Shown: positions 8,558 to 16,699 of the stretch, one piece after another | How the letters are laid out: every line of letters starts with the position of its first letter | How positions within the stretch are numbered: the stretch's first letter is position 1 | DNA from: CAYFRC01 sp050946115 | GTDB lineage: Bacteria > Bacillota > Clostridia > Christensenellales > Aristaeellaceae | DNA length: 64,000 nucleotides | Direction of reading: 5' to 3' | NCBI GenBank assembly: GCA_050946115.1 | Contig: JBMNUF010000002.1 | Span: forward strand, 124,001-188,000 | Position numbers and translations under genes: made by a program | Notes under the pieces: generated by a model | Told to the model about the DNA's origin: nothing | What the model saw: only the letters and a program-made list of their open reading frames with translations | Database searches by the model: none

Positions 8558-9262
8558 TCATATGCCCGCCGAGGCGAAGGCGATGAGCGCAACTTCCGCC
8601 GCGCCCGCGCCTCGGAGCGCCTCCGCACAGGAAAGCGCGGTCGCGCCCGTCGTGAACACGTCGTCCGCGAGCATGAGGCGCATGCCCGTAACATCCGCTG
8701 CGGCGCGGAAGGCGTCCCGCATGTTCTCCCGCCGCGCTTGTGCGCCCAGCCCCGCCTGCTGCTTTGCGCCGCGCCGCCTTTCGAGCGCGGGCAAAACGGG
8801 AATGCGCAGAATCTTTCCGATGCCCGCCGCAAGCAAATGCGACTGGTTGTAGCCGCGCTTGCGCAGCCGCTTTTTCGGCATCGCCACGGGCACGATCGCG
8901 TCCGGAAGCGGCATATGCTCCATCAAGATCGTTTCCGCCATCTTTTCCGCCATGAAATCGGATAGGAGCGCGACGCCGCCGTATTTCAGGCGGCGCACGA
9001 GTGCATCCGCAGGGCGGGCATACGGATAGGCTGCGCGAACGAGCGAGAGCGCATCCCCCTCCCACTTCGCGCAGCATCCGCACGCGCCGTCCGCGAGCAG
9101 AAACTGCCCGCAGCGGGGGCATTGCGCGCGCCCGCTTTCGCGCATGGGAATGAGCGCTGCTGCGCAATCGCTGCAGAGCCAGCCGCCGTCCGTTCCAAAG
9201 AGCGAGCCGCAGCCCATGCAGGTTGCGTTGGTGGGGTATAGCAGCTCCAAAAGCCCCCTCAC
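8558..9262 (-). CDS. comF: ComF family protein (phosphoribosyltransferase fold)
   Basis: 234 aa. An N-terminal zinc-ribbon has two pairs: C-M-G-C and C-S-D-C, then C-P-R-C and C-G-C-C. A PRTase domain follows, with L-K-Y-G-G, K-R-G-Y-N-Q-S and the PRPP loop M-L-A-D-D-V-F-T-T-G-A-T. This is the ComFC layout linked to DNA uptake and recombination. The start is GTG overlapping the recD2 stop as GTGA, with GAGGGAGA upstream, so the two genes are translationally coupled. The pairing with RecD2 fits a DNA-processing role. Longer upstream frames are recD2 shadow. Confidence 0.9.
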   Translation of the reverse strand: MRGLLELLYPTNATCMGCGSLFGTDGGWLCSDCAAALIPMRESGRAQCPRCGQFLLADGACGCCAKWEGDALSLVRAAYPYARPADALVRRLKYGGVALLSDFMAEKMAETILMEHMPLPDAIVPVAMPKKRLRKRGYNQSHLLAAGIGKILRIPVLPALERRRGAKQQAGLGAQARRENMRDAFRAAADVTGMRLMLADDVFTTGATALSCAEALRGAGAAEVALIAFASAGI

Positions 9263-11454
9263 AGCCGAAACATCTCCCTCAAATGCACTTCGAGCCCGCT
9301 GTAGCGGTTCGCGATGTGGTCGTTTCCGACCATCTGCCGAATGCAATCCTCCCGCCCGACGAGTACCACTAACTGCCTCGCGCGCGTCACGGCGGTATAG
9401 AACAGGTTTCGCGTCATCAGCATATCCGGGCCGCGCAGAAGCGGCATCACCACGCACGAAAATTCGCTGCCCTGGCTCTTGTGGATGGTGAGCGCGTAGG
9501 CGAGTTCCAAATCGGACAGGTCGTCCTTTCCGTATTCCACCACCCTGCCGTCGTCAAACGCGACCGTGAGCTCCCGCTCCTCCGCATCCGCGTCCGAAAC
9601 GATGCCGAGGTCGCCATTGAACACGCCCTTTCCCTCTTCCCCGTCGCGAAACCATTCGATATCGTAGTTGTTGCGCGTCTGCATCACCTTGTCGCCCACG
9701 CGGAAAATGGCGTCCCCGCGCGCGATCTCATTTTTCTCCTCCGAAGGGGGATTCAGCGCTTCCTGCAGCAGCAGGTTCAACCGCAAAACGCCCGCCTCGC
9801 CCTTTTTCATCGGCGCGATCACCTGCACGCCGTCGCGCTCGATGCCCATGTAGTTCGGCAGGCGCGTCGAAACGAGCGACAGGACGCTCTCCTGAATGGA
9901 GCGCGCCGTGTCCGCGCGGACGAGGAAAAAGTCGCTGTCCTTTCCGTTGCACACGGGCAATTCGCCGCTGTTGATCTTGTGCGCGTTCACGACGATCATG
10001 CTCTCCTGCGCCTGCCTAAATATCTCCCTGAGGCGTACCACGGGGATTTCGCCGCACGCGCACAAATCGTGCAGCACGTTTCCCGCGCCGACGGACGGAA
10101 GCTGATCCGCGTCCCCCACCATGATGAGCCGCGAGCCTGGTTTTATCGCGCGGAGCAGCGCGCGCATGAGGAAGATGTCGATCATGCTCACTTCGTCCAC
10201 GATCACCGTATCCGCGTCGAGCGGCGCGTTTTCGTTGACGGTGAAGCCCTCCCCGTCCCCCTCGCCACCGTACTTCAACAGGCGGTGGATCGTCTTGGCC
10301 TCGCAGCCCGTCGCCTCGCTCATGCGCTTCGCGGCGCGCCCCGTGGGCGCGCACAGGGCGACCTTTCCGCCCTCTTGCAAGAGCGACACGATGCAGCGGA
10401 TGCCCGTCGTCTTCCCCGTTCCGGGGCCGCCCGTGATGATGGCGAGGGGCCCCGATACGCTGAGGCGCACGGCCTCCCGCTGCCCCTCGCCGAGCGTCAC
10501 GCCCGTATGCCTTTCGTATTCCGCGATCCGCGCGTCCGCGTTTTTCGCGGCGTCGTCCTCGATAAACGTGCGCCTGAGAAACGAAAGCCGCTTTGCGACG
10601 TCTGTTTCCGCGATATACATCGAATAGAGGTAGATCACCTCCACGTCGTCAAACACCCGAACGGTGATGTCCGCGCGCAGGAGCATGTCGCGGATCGCGC
10701 CGTCCAAAAGCGCCGCATCCACGCGCAAAATGCCCCTTGCACGCGCGAGCAGTTCCTCTTTCGGGAGATAGGTGTGCCCGTCGCCCCCCGCGGCTTCGTT
10801 CAGCGCGTACAGGATACCCGCCCGCAGCCGATCGAACGAATCCGGCGCGATGCCCATGGAGAGCGCGATGCCGTCCGCCGTCTGAAAGCCGACGCCCTTG
10901 ATCCGCTCCGCCAAAAGATAGGGATTGCTCCGAACGACCGCGAGCGTATCCGCCTGAAAGGTGTTGTAGATTTTCACGGCGAGCTGCTGCGAAATCCCGT
11001 ATTTTTGCAGCTCCAGCATCACCATGCGCGTTTCTTTCTGCGCGGCGAAGCTCTCCGCGATCGATGCGGCGCGCTTTGCGCCGATGCCGTCGATCTCCCG
11101 AAGGCGCTCCGGCTCCCTGTCCATGATCTCGAGCGCTTCGCTTCCGAATGCCTCGACGATGCGCTTTGCCATGGCGGGGCCGATGTCGCGGATCGCGCCG
11201 CTCGCCAGATACTTCTCGATTTGGGATTTGGCGGTCGGCGCGGAAATCTCCACGCGCGCGATGCGAAGCTGCCTGCCGAAGGTGGGGTGGTTGCTCCATT
11301 CGCCTTCGATCTTCAGCTTTTCGCCCACGGAAACGGCGGGGACGATGCCGACGGCGGAAAAGCTGTGCCTTCCGTCGCGCAGAGACAGCACCGTCCACCC
11401 GTTTTCCTCGTTCCGAAACACGATTTCCTGAACGTTCCCCTGCACCACGTCCAT
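9259..11454 (-). CDS. recD2: RecD2-type ATP-dependent DNA helicase (SF1B)
   Basis: 731 aa, normal for RecD2. An N-terminal OB-like domain is followed by helix-hairpin-helix segments (I-G-P-A-M-A-K-R-I-V near 91-100 and I-D-G-I-G-A-K-R near 121-128). Walker A T-G-G-P-G-T-G-K-T-T is at 341-350, the DExx box V-D-E-V-S-M-I-D follows, and near the end motif T-I-H-K-S-Q-G-S-E-F and the T-A-V-T-R-A-R motif appear. It unwinds DNA 5' to 3' in repair. No RecBC genes are nearby, as expected for the RecD2 type. The ATG lies 6 nt from the preceding stop; a GGGAGAGGG site lies a little far (about 13 nt) upstream. Confidence 0.95.
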   Translation of the reverse strand: MDVVQGNVQEIVFRNEENGWTVLSLRDGRHSFSAVGIVPAVSVGEKLKIEGEWSNHPTFGRQLRIARVEISAPTAKSQIEKYLASGAIRDIGPAMAKRIVEAFGSEALEIMDREPERLREIDGIGAKRAASIAESFAAQKETRMVMLELQKYGISQQLAVKIYNTFQADTLAVVRSNPYLLAERIKGVGFQTADGIALSMGIAPDSFDRLRAGILYALNEAAGGDGHTYLPKEELLARARGILRVDAALLDGAIRDMLLRADITVRVFDDVEVIYLYSMYIAETDVAKRLSFLRRTFIEDDAAKNADARIAEYERHTGVTLGEGQREAVRLSVSGPLAIITGGPGTGKTTGIRCIVSLLQEGGKVALCAPTGRAAKRMSEATGCEAKTIHRLLKYGGEGDGEGFTVNENAPLDADTVIVDEVSMIDIFLMRALLRAIKPGSRLIMVGDADQLPSVGAGNVLHDLCACGEIPVVRLREIFRQAQESMIVVNAHKINSGELPVCNGKDSDFFLVRADTARSIQESVLSLVSTRLPNYMGIERDGVQVIAPMKKGEAGVLRLNLLLQEALNPPSEEKNEIARGDAIFRVGDKVMQTRNNYDIEWFRDGEEGKGVFNGDLGIVSDADAEERELTVAFDDGRVVEYGKDDLSDLELAYALTIHKSQGSEFSCVVMPLLRGPDMLMTRNLFYTAVTRARQLVVLVGREDCIRQMVGNDHIANRYSGLEVHLREMFRL

Positions 11455-11460
11455 TGTTTT

Positions 11461-12432
11461 TTATACCCTCTCCCAGATGTACCTTGCCGTATTCAGGCAG
11501 ATGTCGGTCGCCGCCTCGCAGTCCTCCATGCCCTCAAACTCGATGGAGATCTCCTTGTCGTAGCCCGCATCCTTGAGCGTCTTCATGATGCTCCAGATGT
11601 CCATATCGCCCTGCCCCAAAATCGCGCCGCGCAGGATGTTCAGCCCTGAAGCCGTGCCCACGTAGCCGAGGCGGGGCGGCAGCTTTTTGATCTCCTCGGG
11701 CGTAAGTTCCTTGGGGCGCTGCGCCTTGGCGCCCAATGTGTACATGCCGTCCTGCGGGAGCATCTTCGCCTTGTCGCGGATGTAGAAATCCTTGAGGTGA
11801 ATCATGTCCGCATAGCCCACGCATTTTTTGACCGCCGCCTCGGGCTTGTCGTCCACGCACAGGAAGTTGCCCGTGTCCAGCGTCATTCCCACGTTCGGGC
11901 GATTCGCAGCGTTCAGAAGGCGGATGATCCTGTCCGCGCCGTTCACGTACAGCCCGTGGTTTTCGAGCGTCGTGGACATGCCCAGGGATGCCGCGTAGTC
12001 CGCCAGCTCCTGCACGGCGCTCACCAGCGCGGGGAAGTCCTTTTCGAACTGCTCGGGCGTGTTGATGCCCTCGGGGTGCTGCCCGGAGCAGGTGTCGTGC
12101 CGCATCTTCTTCATGCCGAGGAAGTGCGCCATGTCCATATACATCTTGATGCGCTCGATCTCCGCGCGGCGCTCCTCCTCCGTGGGCTTTAAGACGTTCG
12201 CATTCAGCGAAAACACGGAGAGCGGCATATTGACTTTTTCCGCCTTTTCGCGAATCTGCCCGACGTAGTTGTAATCGATCTTTCCGTCCTCGCCCAGAAG
12301 CGGCAGCGAGAAGGGAACGAGCTCCAGATGCGCGCAGTCGCGCGATTTTGCCCAGTCGATCACGTCAAAGATCGTCATTTCGCCCGTGCGAAGCCTCTTA
12401 AAGAGCGAGTAGCTGGAAATGCCGAGTTTCAT
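11461..12432 (-). CDS. Sugar phosphate isomerase/epimerase family TIM barrel
   Basis: 323 aa, AP-endonuclease-2-type xylose isomerase-like barrel. Metal-site type motifs are visible: L-E-L-V-P early, T-L-E-N-H-G in the middle, L-D-T-G-N-F, D-M-I-H-L-K-D and S-I-E-F-E-G-M-E near the end, in family order. It likely isomerises or epimerises a sugar or sugar acid released by the neighbouring GH2 enzyme; the exact substrate is unknown. The ATG has AGGAGGAAGG upstream and follows the GH2 stop by 18 nt. Cytoplasmic. Confidence 0.85.
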   Translation of the reverse strand: MKLGISSYSLFKRLRTGEMTIFDVIDWAKSRDCAHLELVPFSLPLLGEDGKIDYNYVGQIREKAEKVNMPLSVFSLNANVLKPTEEERRAEIERIKMYMDMAHFLGMKKMRHDTCSGQHPEGINTPEQFEKDFPALVSAVQELADYAASLGMSTTLENHGLYVNGADRIIRLLNAANRPNVGMTLDTGNFLCVDDKPEAAVKKCVGYADMIHLKDFYIRDKAKMLPQDGMYTLGAKAQRPKELTPEEIKKLPPRLGYVGTASGLNILRGAILGQGDMDIWSIMKTLKDAGYDKEISIEFEGMEDCEAATDICLNTARYIWERV

Positions 12433-12450
12433 AATGTCCTTCCTCCTATT

Positions 12451-14841
12451 TTATTCCGCATTGAGGGTAATGCTCGCTGCGGGAAGTCCCTGTGCGGTAA
12501 CCGTGAGCGTAATCTGCCCCTTTTCGCACGAAGAGCGCACGGCGACGAGCGCCCTGCCGTCAAACGTCTCACGCATATGGGTGCCGTAGTTTTCCTCTGT
12601 CTTGGGGTTTCCGGAGCCGAAACCCGCGAGCGTCCCCGCGCCGCAAACGGATGCATGGAGGTTTTTCGGCTCGATCTGTACGAGAACGCCGTTTTCGTCC
12701 AAAATCTCCGCCTTGACAAAGGCGATGTCCATGCCGTCCGCCGAAAGGCGGGTTCTGTCGGGCGTGAGTAGGATTCGCGCCGCCTTGCCCGCCGTTTCGA
12801 GGGCACACCGCGCGACCTCTTTTCCGTTCCTGATCGCAGCCGCCTCGACCTTTCCGGGCGCGTATTCGACCGTTAAGAACGCCTTGAGCTTTTCGACCTT
12901 CGATACGCCCTTCTTTTCGCCGTTCACGTAGAACGCCACCTCGTCGCAGTCCGCATACGCCTCGAGCTGCACCTTTTCGCCGATGTACTTGGGATCGAAC
13001 GTCCAGTTCTGCTTTACGTCCGCCCAGTGCCAGCCCATGCCGTAGTAGGGCTTGCCCGTGTGCTCGGGCGCGGTGGTGAACAGGTGGATGCCGTCATCCA
13101 AGCCCCAGAGAATCTTGCGGAAATAGCTCTGCGGCCGCCTGTTGCCGTCCAGATCGAGGTCGCCCTGATAGCAGGACAGCCACGGGTACTGACCGCACAG
13201 CCCGTCGAGCGGCTCGTCGAGGTCGAAGATGACGCGCCCCGCGCCCGCCTCGCCGAGGTTGTCATACGCCGTCCAAATGAAATCGCCGATCACGTTGCTG
13301 TTCGCTTCGACGGCCTTCCAGTAGTCATAGGTGGTATACGAATGCGTCTCCGTCGCGTGGATCACGCGGTTCGGGAAGGCGATCCTGTCGCCCTCGTAGC
13401 GCTCCCACAGGTAGTTGTAGCCCACGATGTCCAGCGCGTCGCACGCATCCTTCGTCTGCTCCGCCCACAGGTCGCGCCCGTTTGTGGTGAGCGGCATCTT
13501 GAGCCCCTCTGTGAGCATCTTCTTTCTGTCTGCCCTGCGGCGCGGCATGTCCTTCGCCATTTCGGGCGGGATGTCGACCGCGCCGTGGATCGCGCTCGTC
13601 ACGGGGCGCGTGGAGTCTAAGCTTCGCACGTAGTCCGCCTGCAGCTTTGTCCACCGCGCGCCGTCCGACTTGCCGGTGATCTCGGGAATCTCGTTGCCGA
13701 TGGACCAGCAGTATACGGACGGGTGGTTCCTGTCGCGCTTCACCATGGACGCGGTGTCGAACCGCCACCACTTTTCAAAATAGAGGTGGTAGTCCAACGT
13801 GTTCTTCCCCATCGTCCACATGTCGAACGATTCGTCCATCACCAGCATGCCGAGCCTGTCGCACGCCTTCAAAAGGTTCGAGGAGGGCGGGTTGTGCGCG
13901 CAGCGTATCGCGTTGTAGCCCACTTCCTTCAGCAGCCGAATCTTCCGCTCCTCCGCCGCATACGGGGCGCGCGCGCCCAAAAGCGTATTGTCGTGGTGGA
14001 TGCAGCCGCCGCGCAGCTTCATCTCAACGCCGTTTAAGCGGAAGCCGTGCGCAAAATCGATCTCGATCGTTCGGATGCCGATCTCGTCCTCGTATTCGTC
14101 CCGATATTCGCCCGCCGAAACGCAGACCTTCAGCGCGTAGAGATTTGGCTCGTCCACGCTCCAGAGTTTGGGGGTATCCACTTCGATTTCGCAGGCGTAC
14201 TCCGTCTTTTCGCCCGTAAGCGTACAGCGCGCAGCGTGTACGGTCTTTCCGCCGAGCATGATTTCGATGTCGGCGGGGATGCCCTCCACATCGCTCGTCA
14301 CGGTAACGGAAACGTGCAGCGTCGCCTTCTTTGCGTCCGCCTGCACCGTGTAGCAGAAAACGTCCCACGGCTCGATGCGCACCTTGTCTCCCACGTACAG
14401 CGACACCTCGCGGAACAGCCCGCCGCCGCTGTACCAGCGCGAGTTCGGCTGGATGGATTCCGTCTTGACGGCAAGGCGGTTGGGATATTCCCTGTACAGG
14501 CTCTTGGTCAAATCGACCGTGAACGCCGTGTAGCCGTAGGGGTGGTGAAACAGATGGTCTTTATTGAGCGTAACTTCCGCGTTCATGTACGCGCCGTCCA
14601 CATACAGCAGCACGCACTTGCCTTCCCATGCGGGGTCGAAATCGAGGTCTTTGAAATACGTGGCTTCGCCGCCGGGGATGAAGCCGACCGAAGCGCCGCC
14701 CGCAGCGTCCTTCGTCCTCTTGTGGTTCAGCATGAAGTCGTCCGGCAGGTCCACGTACACGAGGACATCCGCTTCCGGCGCGAACCAGTTCATTCGCCCT
14801 TCGATGCGCCGCCAGCCGAGGTTTAAGGGAATGTGCCTCAC
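12451..14841 (-). CDS. Glycoside hydrolase family 2 protein (beta-galactosidase/glucuronidase-like)
   Basis: 796 aa, no signal peptide, so intracellular. Order: N-terminal jelly-roll with the N-S-R-W-Y-S-G-G-G-L-F-R motif (133-144), an Ig-like domain, then a TIM barrel starting near L-R-G-G-C-I-H-H-D-N (277-285). Acid/base is Glu384 in I-G-N-E-I-P and the probable nucleophile is Glu498 in A-T-E-T-H-S. The segment F-I-W-T-A-Y-D-N-L-G-E-A-G and further beta domains follow, as in GH2 enzymes with DUF4982-type C-termini. The start is GTG with AAGGAGG at 7 nt; it overlaps the SGNH hydrolase stop as GTGA. Substrate specificity cannot be read from the sequence. Confidence 0.92.
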   Translation of the reverse strand: MRHIPLNLGWRRIEGRMNWFAPEADVLVYVDLPDDFMLNHKRTKDAAGGASVGFIPGGEATYFKDLDFDPAWEGKCVLLYVDGAYMNAEVTLNKDHLFHHPYGYTAFTVDLTKSLYREYPNRLAVKTESIQPNSRWYSGGGLFREVSLYVGDKVRIEPWDVFCYTVQADAKKATLHVSVTVTSDVEGIPADIEIMLGGKTVHAARCTLTGEKTEYACEIEVDTPKLWSVDEPNLYALKVCVSAGEYRDEYEDEIGIRTIEIDFAHGFRLNGVEMKLRGGCIHHDNTLLGARAPYAAEERKIRLLKEVGYNAIRCAHNPPSSNLLKACDRLGMLVMDESFDMWTMGKNTLDYHLYFEKWWRFDTASMVKRDRNHPSVYCWSIGNEIPEITGKSDGARWTKLQADYVRSLDSTRPVTSAIHGAVDIPPEMAKDMPRRRADRKKMLTEGLKMPLTTNGRDLWAEQTKDACDALDIVGYNYLWERYEGDRIAFPNRVIHATETHSYTTYDYWKAVEANSNVIGDFIWTAYDNLGEAGAGRVIFDLDEPLDGLCGQYPWLSCYQGDLDLDGNRRPQSYFRKILWGLDDGIHLFTTAPEHTGKPYYGMGWHWADVKQNWTFDPKYIGEKVQLEAYADCDEVAFYVNGEKKGVSKVEKLKAFLTVEYAPGKVEAAAIRNGKEVARCALETAGKAARILLTPDRTRLSADGMDIAFVKAEILDENGVLVQIEPKNLHASVCGAGTLAGFGSGNPKTEENYGTHMRETFDGRALVAVRSSCEKGQITLTVTAQGLPAASITLNAE

Positions 14842-15653
14842 AAAATCGCCTCCTTATGATTGATAAAGCCCGAAAGAATCAGCCCCGCCTCCGAAAAATC
14901 CTCGGGGTTGGCGCGGATGATCCAATCGATATACGACATGACCATTTTCGCCGTCAGGAGGTATCCCGCGGGGTTCAGGTGCCCGTTGAGGTAAAACTGC
15001 CGCTCAAATTCCGCATCGTATTCGGGCGCGTACTGCCGCAGGTCGATCACGTAGGCGTTTGCAAAGTGCGATGCCATTTCGTGCATCAGTTCCCTGTGGC
15101 GCTCGCAAAGGGGCATTCTGCCCGCGCTCTCATCGTCGCCCGAGCGCGGCATGGTCAGGAAGAAGAACTTCGCGTCCGGCGAAAGTTCCTTGTATTTGGA
15201 AACGATCTGCGCGAAATACCCCGCGAAGGTGGGCTTGTTGTTTCGCCAATCCTGCGCGATGTCTGTCATGTCGCCCAAATCCGTGCCCTCTCTGATCGCC
15301 ATGGAGATGTCGTTGCAGCCCATCGCGAGGATATACATCTGCGATGCCTTTCGCGGGTCGAACATGGAGTTCGCCGCTGCGAAGGATTCCATGTATTCCT
15401 TCGCCGTCATGCCGCCGCGCGAAAAGTTGTGGCAGAGGCTCCCCATCGCGCGCGCCATGTACTGCCCCCACGAGTGCTCGAACAGGTCGTGATAGCCCTT
15501 TGCGCCCCTGCCATCCAGCGTCTCAAATTCGCCGGAGGACAGGCTGTCGCCGATCACGGCGAACGAGCGGAAGATCGCGGCAAAGCCGCCGCCCTCCGCG
15601 ATGCGGTCGAGCGGCCTTTCCCCTTCGGGCATCATGTACCTTTGTATGTCCAT
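14838..15653 (-). CDS. SGNH/GDSL-family hydrolase
   Basis: 271 aa. Block I is V-I-G-D-S-L-S-S with nucleophile Ser37, block III is M-G-C-N-D (Asn114) and the catalytic His is His225 in N-G-H-L-N-P-A-G-Y. The Asp that usually stands three residues before that His (D-x-x-H) is Leu222 here, so the triad may be a dyad or use another acid. No signal peptide. Likely an acyl or acetyl esterase acting on substituted sugars together with the co-translated GH2. The ATG has GGAGGGG upstream; first gene of this minus-strand operon. Confidence 0.85.
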   Translation of the reverse strand: MDIQRYMMPEGERPLDRIAEGGGFAAIFRSFAVIGDSLSSGEFETLDGRGAKGYHDLFEHSWGQYMARAMGSLCHNFSRGGMTAKEYMESFAAANSMFDPRKASQMYILAMGCNDISMAIREGTDLGDMTDIAQDWRNNKPTFAGYFAQIVSKYKELSPDAKFFFLTMPRSGDDESAGRMPLCERHRELMHEMASHFANAYVIDLRQYAPEYDAEFERQFYLNGHLNPAGYLLTAKMVMSYIDWIIRANPEDFSEAGLILSGFINHKEAIL

Positions 15654-15769
15654 GTGCGTCCCCTCCTACAGAATAGAATGTATGCCGTGTGCGAGCGCGC
15701 GGTTCGAGGCGGGTGTAAAGCGCATCCTCCTGCCTTTCGGCGCAGGGAGGCTCGCCCGACGTTTTGTTC

Positions 15770-15798
15770 ATTGTAGCATAAAAAGATACGGCTTGCAA
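15770..15798 (-). promoter_or_regulatory. Promoter of the SGNH-GH2-isomerase-recD2-comF operon
   Basis: Minus strand: TTGCAA (15798-15793), a 17 nt spacer, TACAAT (15775-15770), about 115 nt before the SGNH ATG. The -35 hexamer is palindromic and is also used by the plus-strand promoter next to it. Confidence 0.6.
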
Positions 15799-15821
15799 CC
15801 GGCTGTTTTTGCCCGTATAAT
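15793..15821 (+). promoter_or_regulatory. Promoter of the TrmH-family methyltransferase gene
   Basis: TTGCAA (15793-15798), a 17 nt spacer and a perfect TATAAT (15816-15821), 21 nt before the ATG. The same TTGCAA serves the divergent operon on the other strand. Confidence 0.7.
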
Positions 15822-15842
15822 GCACCTTGGGAGGGACAAAAC

Positions 15843-16628
15843 ATGGCACATATCATCGAAATCGATCATCTTGCCGACGCGGCGCTCAGCGTATATACGT
15901 CGCTCACGCAGCCGCAGCAGCGGGAAAAGGGGCTTTTCATCGCGGAGAGCGTAAACGTCATCTCGCACGCGCTCGATGCCGGGTACGAGCCCGTATCGTT
16001 TCTTTTGTCGAAAAAGCACGCCTTCGGGAAGGCGGCATCTCTCCTTGCGCGCGCAGGCGACATTCCCGCCTATGTCGCGGAAGAAGAGGCGCTCGAAAAA
16101 ATCACGGGCTATGCGCTCACGCGGGGCGTACTGTGCGCCATGCGCCGCAAGCCGTTTCCCGATGCGGAGAACATCTGCCGGGATGCGCGCATAGTTTGCG
16201 CGATCCACGCCGTGACGGATGCGACAAACGTCGGCGCGATCATCCGCAGCGCCGCAGCGCTCGGCGGGGACTGCGTGCTGCTCTCGAACTGCTGCGACCC
16301 GTTTTCGCGGCGGAGCGTGCGCGTAAGCATGGGCACGGTGTTTCAGGTACCGATCGCGCAAATCCACGGCGATTGCGCAGAGTTCCTCCGAAAAATGGGC
16401 TTCGCCACAGCCGCGCTCGCCCTGACGGACGATTCCGTGCCGCCGAACGATCCGCGCCTCAAATCGGAAGAGAAGATCGCGCTGATCTTGGGCGCGGAGG
16501 GCGACGGGCTCCCGCAGGAGATCGTGGAAAAATGCGATTACCGCGTCAAAATCCCGATGGCGCGCGGCGTCGATTCGCTCAACGTCGCCGCCGCTGCCGC
16601 CGTCGCGCTGTACGCGATTCGCGAATGA
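15843..16628 (+). CDS. TrmH/SpoU-family RNA 2'-O-ribose methyltransferase
   Basis: 261 aa. An N-terminal RNA-binding domain is followed by a SPOUT knot domain with motif 1 N-V-G-A-I-I-R-S-A, motif 2 I-L-G-A-E-G-D-G-L and motif 3 I-P-M-A-R-G-V-D-S-L-N-V-A. It transfers a methyl group from S-adenosylmethionine to the ribose of an RNA nucleotide; whether rRNA or tRNA is not clear. GGGAGGG precedes the ATG. Monocistronic: the next gene is on the opposite strand. Divergent from the GH2 operon. Confidence 0.9.
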   Translation: MAHIIEIDHLADAALSVYTSLTQPQQREKGLFIAESVNVISHALDAGYEPVSFLLSKKHAFGKAASLLARAGDIPAYVAEEEALEKITGYALTRGVLCAMRRKPFPDAENICRDARIVCAIHAVTDATNVGAIIRSAAALGGDCVLLSNCCDPFSRRSVRVSMGTVFQVPIAQIHGDCAEFLRKMGFATAALALTDDSVPPNDPRLKSEEKIALILGAEGDGLPQEIVEKCDYRVKIPMARGVDSLNVAAAAAVALYAIRE

Positions 16629-16632
16629 ACGG

Positions 16633-16660
16633 AAAACGGCGGAGAGAGATTCCCCCGCCG
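16633..16660 (-). terminator. Hairpin between convergent genes
   Basis: CGGCGG (16637-16642) pairs with CCGCCG (16655-16660). On the minus strand it is followed by TTTTCC, downstream of the secreted repeat protein. The stem is short and the T-run weak. Confidence 0.4.
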
Positions 16661-16699
16661 CTTCTCTGAAATTCACCACAGTTTGAGGCGCAAACCGCG

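Noticed and set aside
9481..11649. 722-codon open frame on the plus strand
   Set aside because: It is antisense to recD2, which has all helicase motifs and a ribosome site. Long antisense frames are expected at this GC content.
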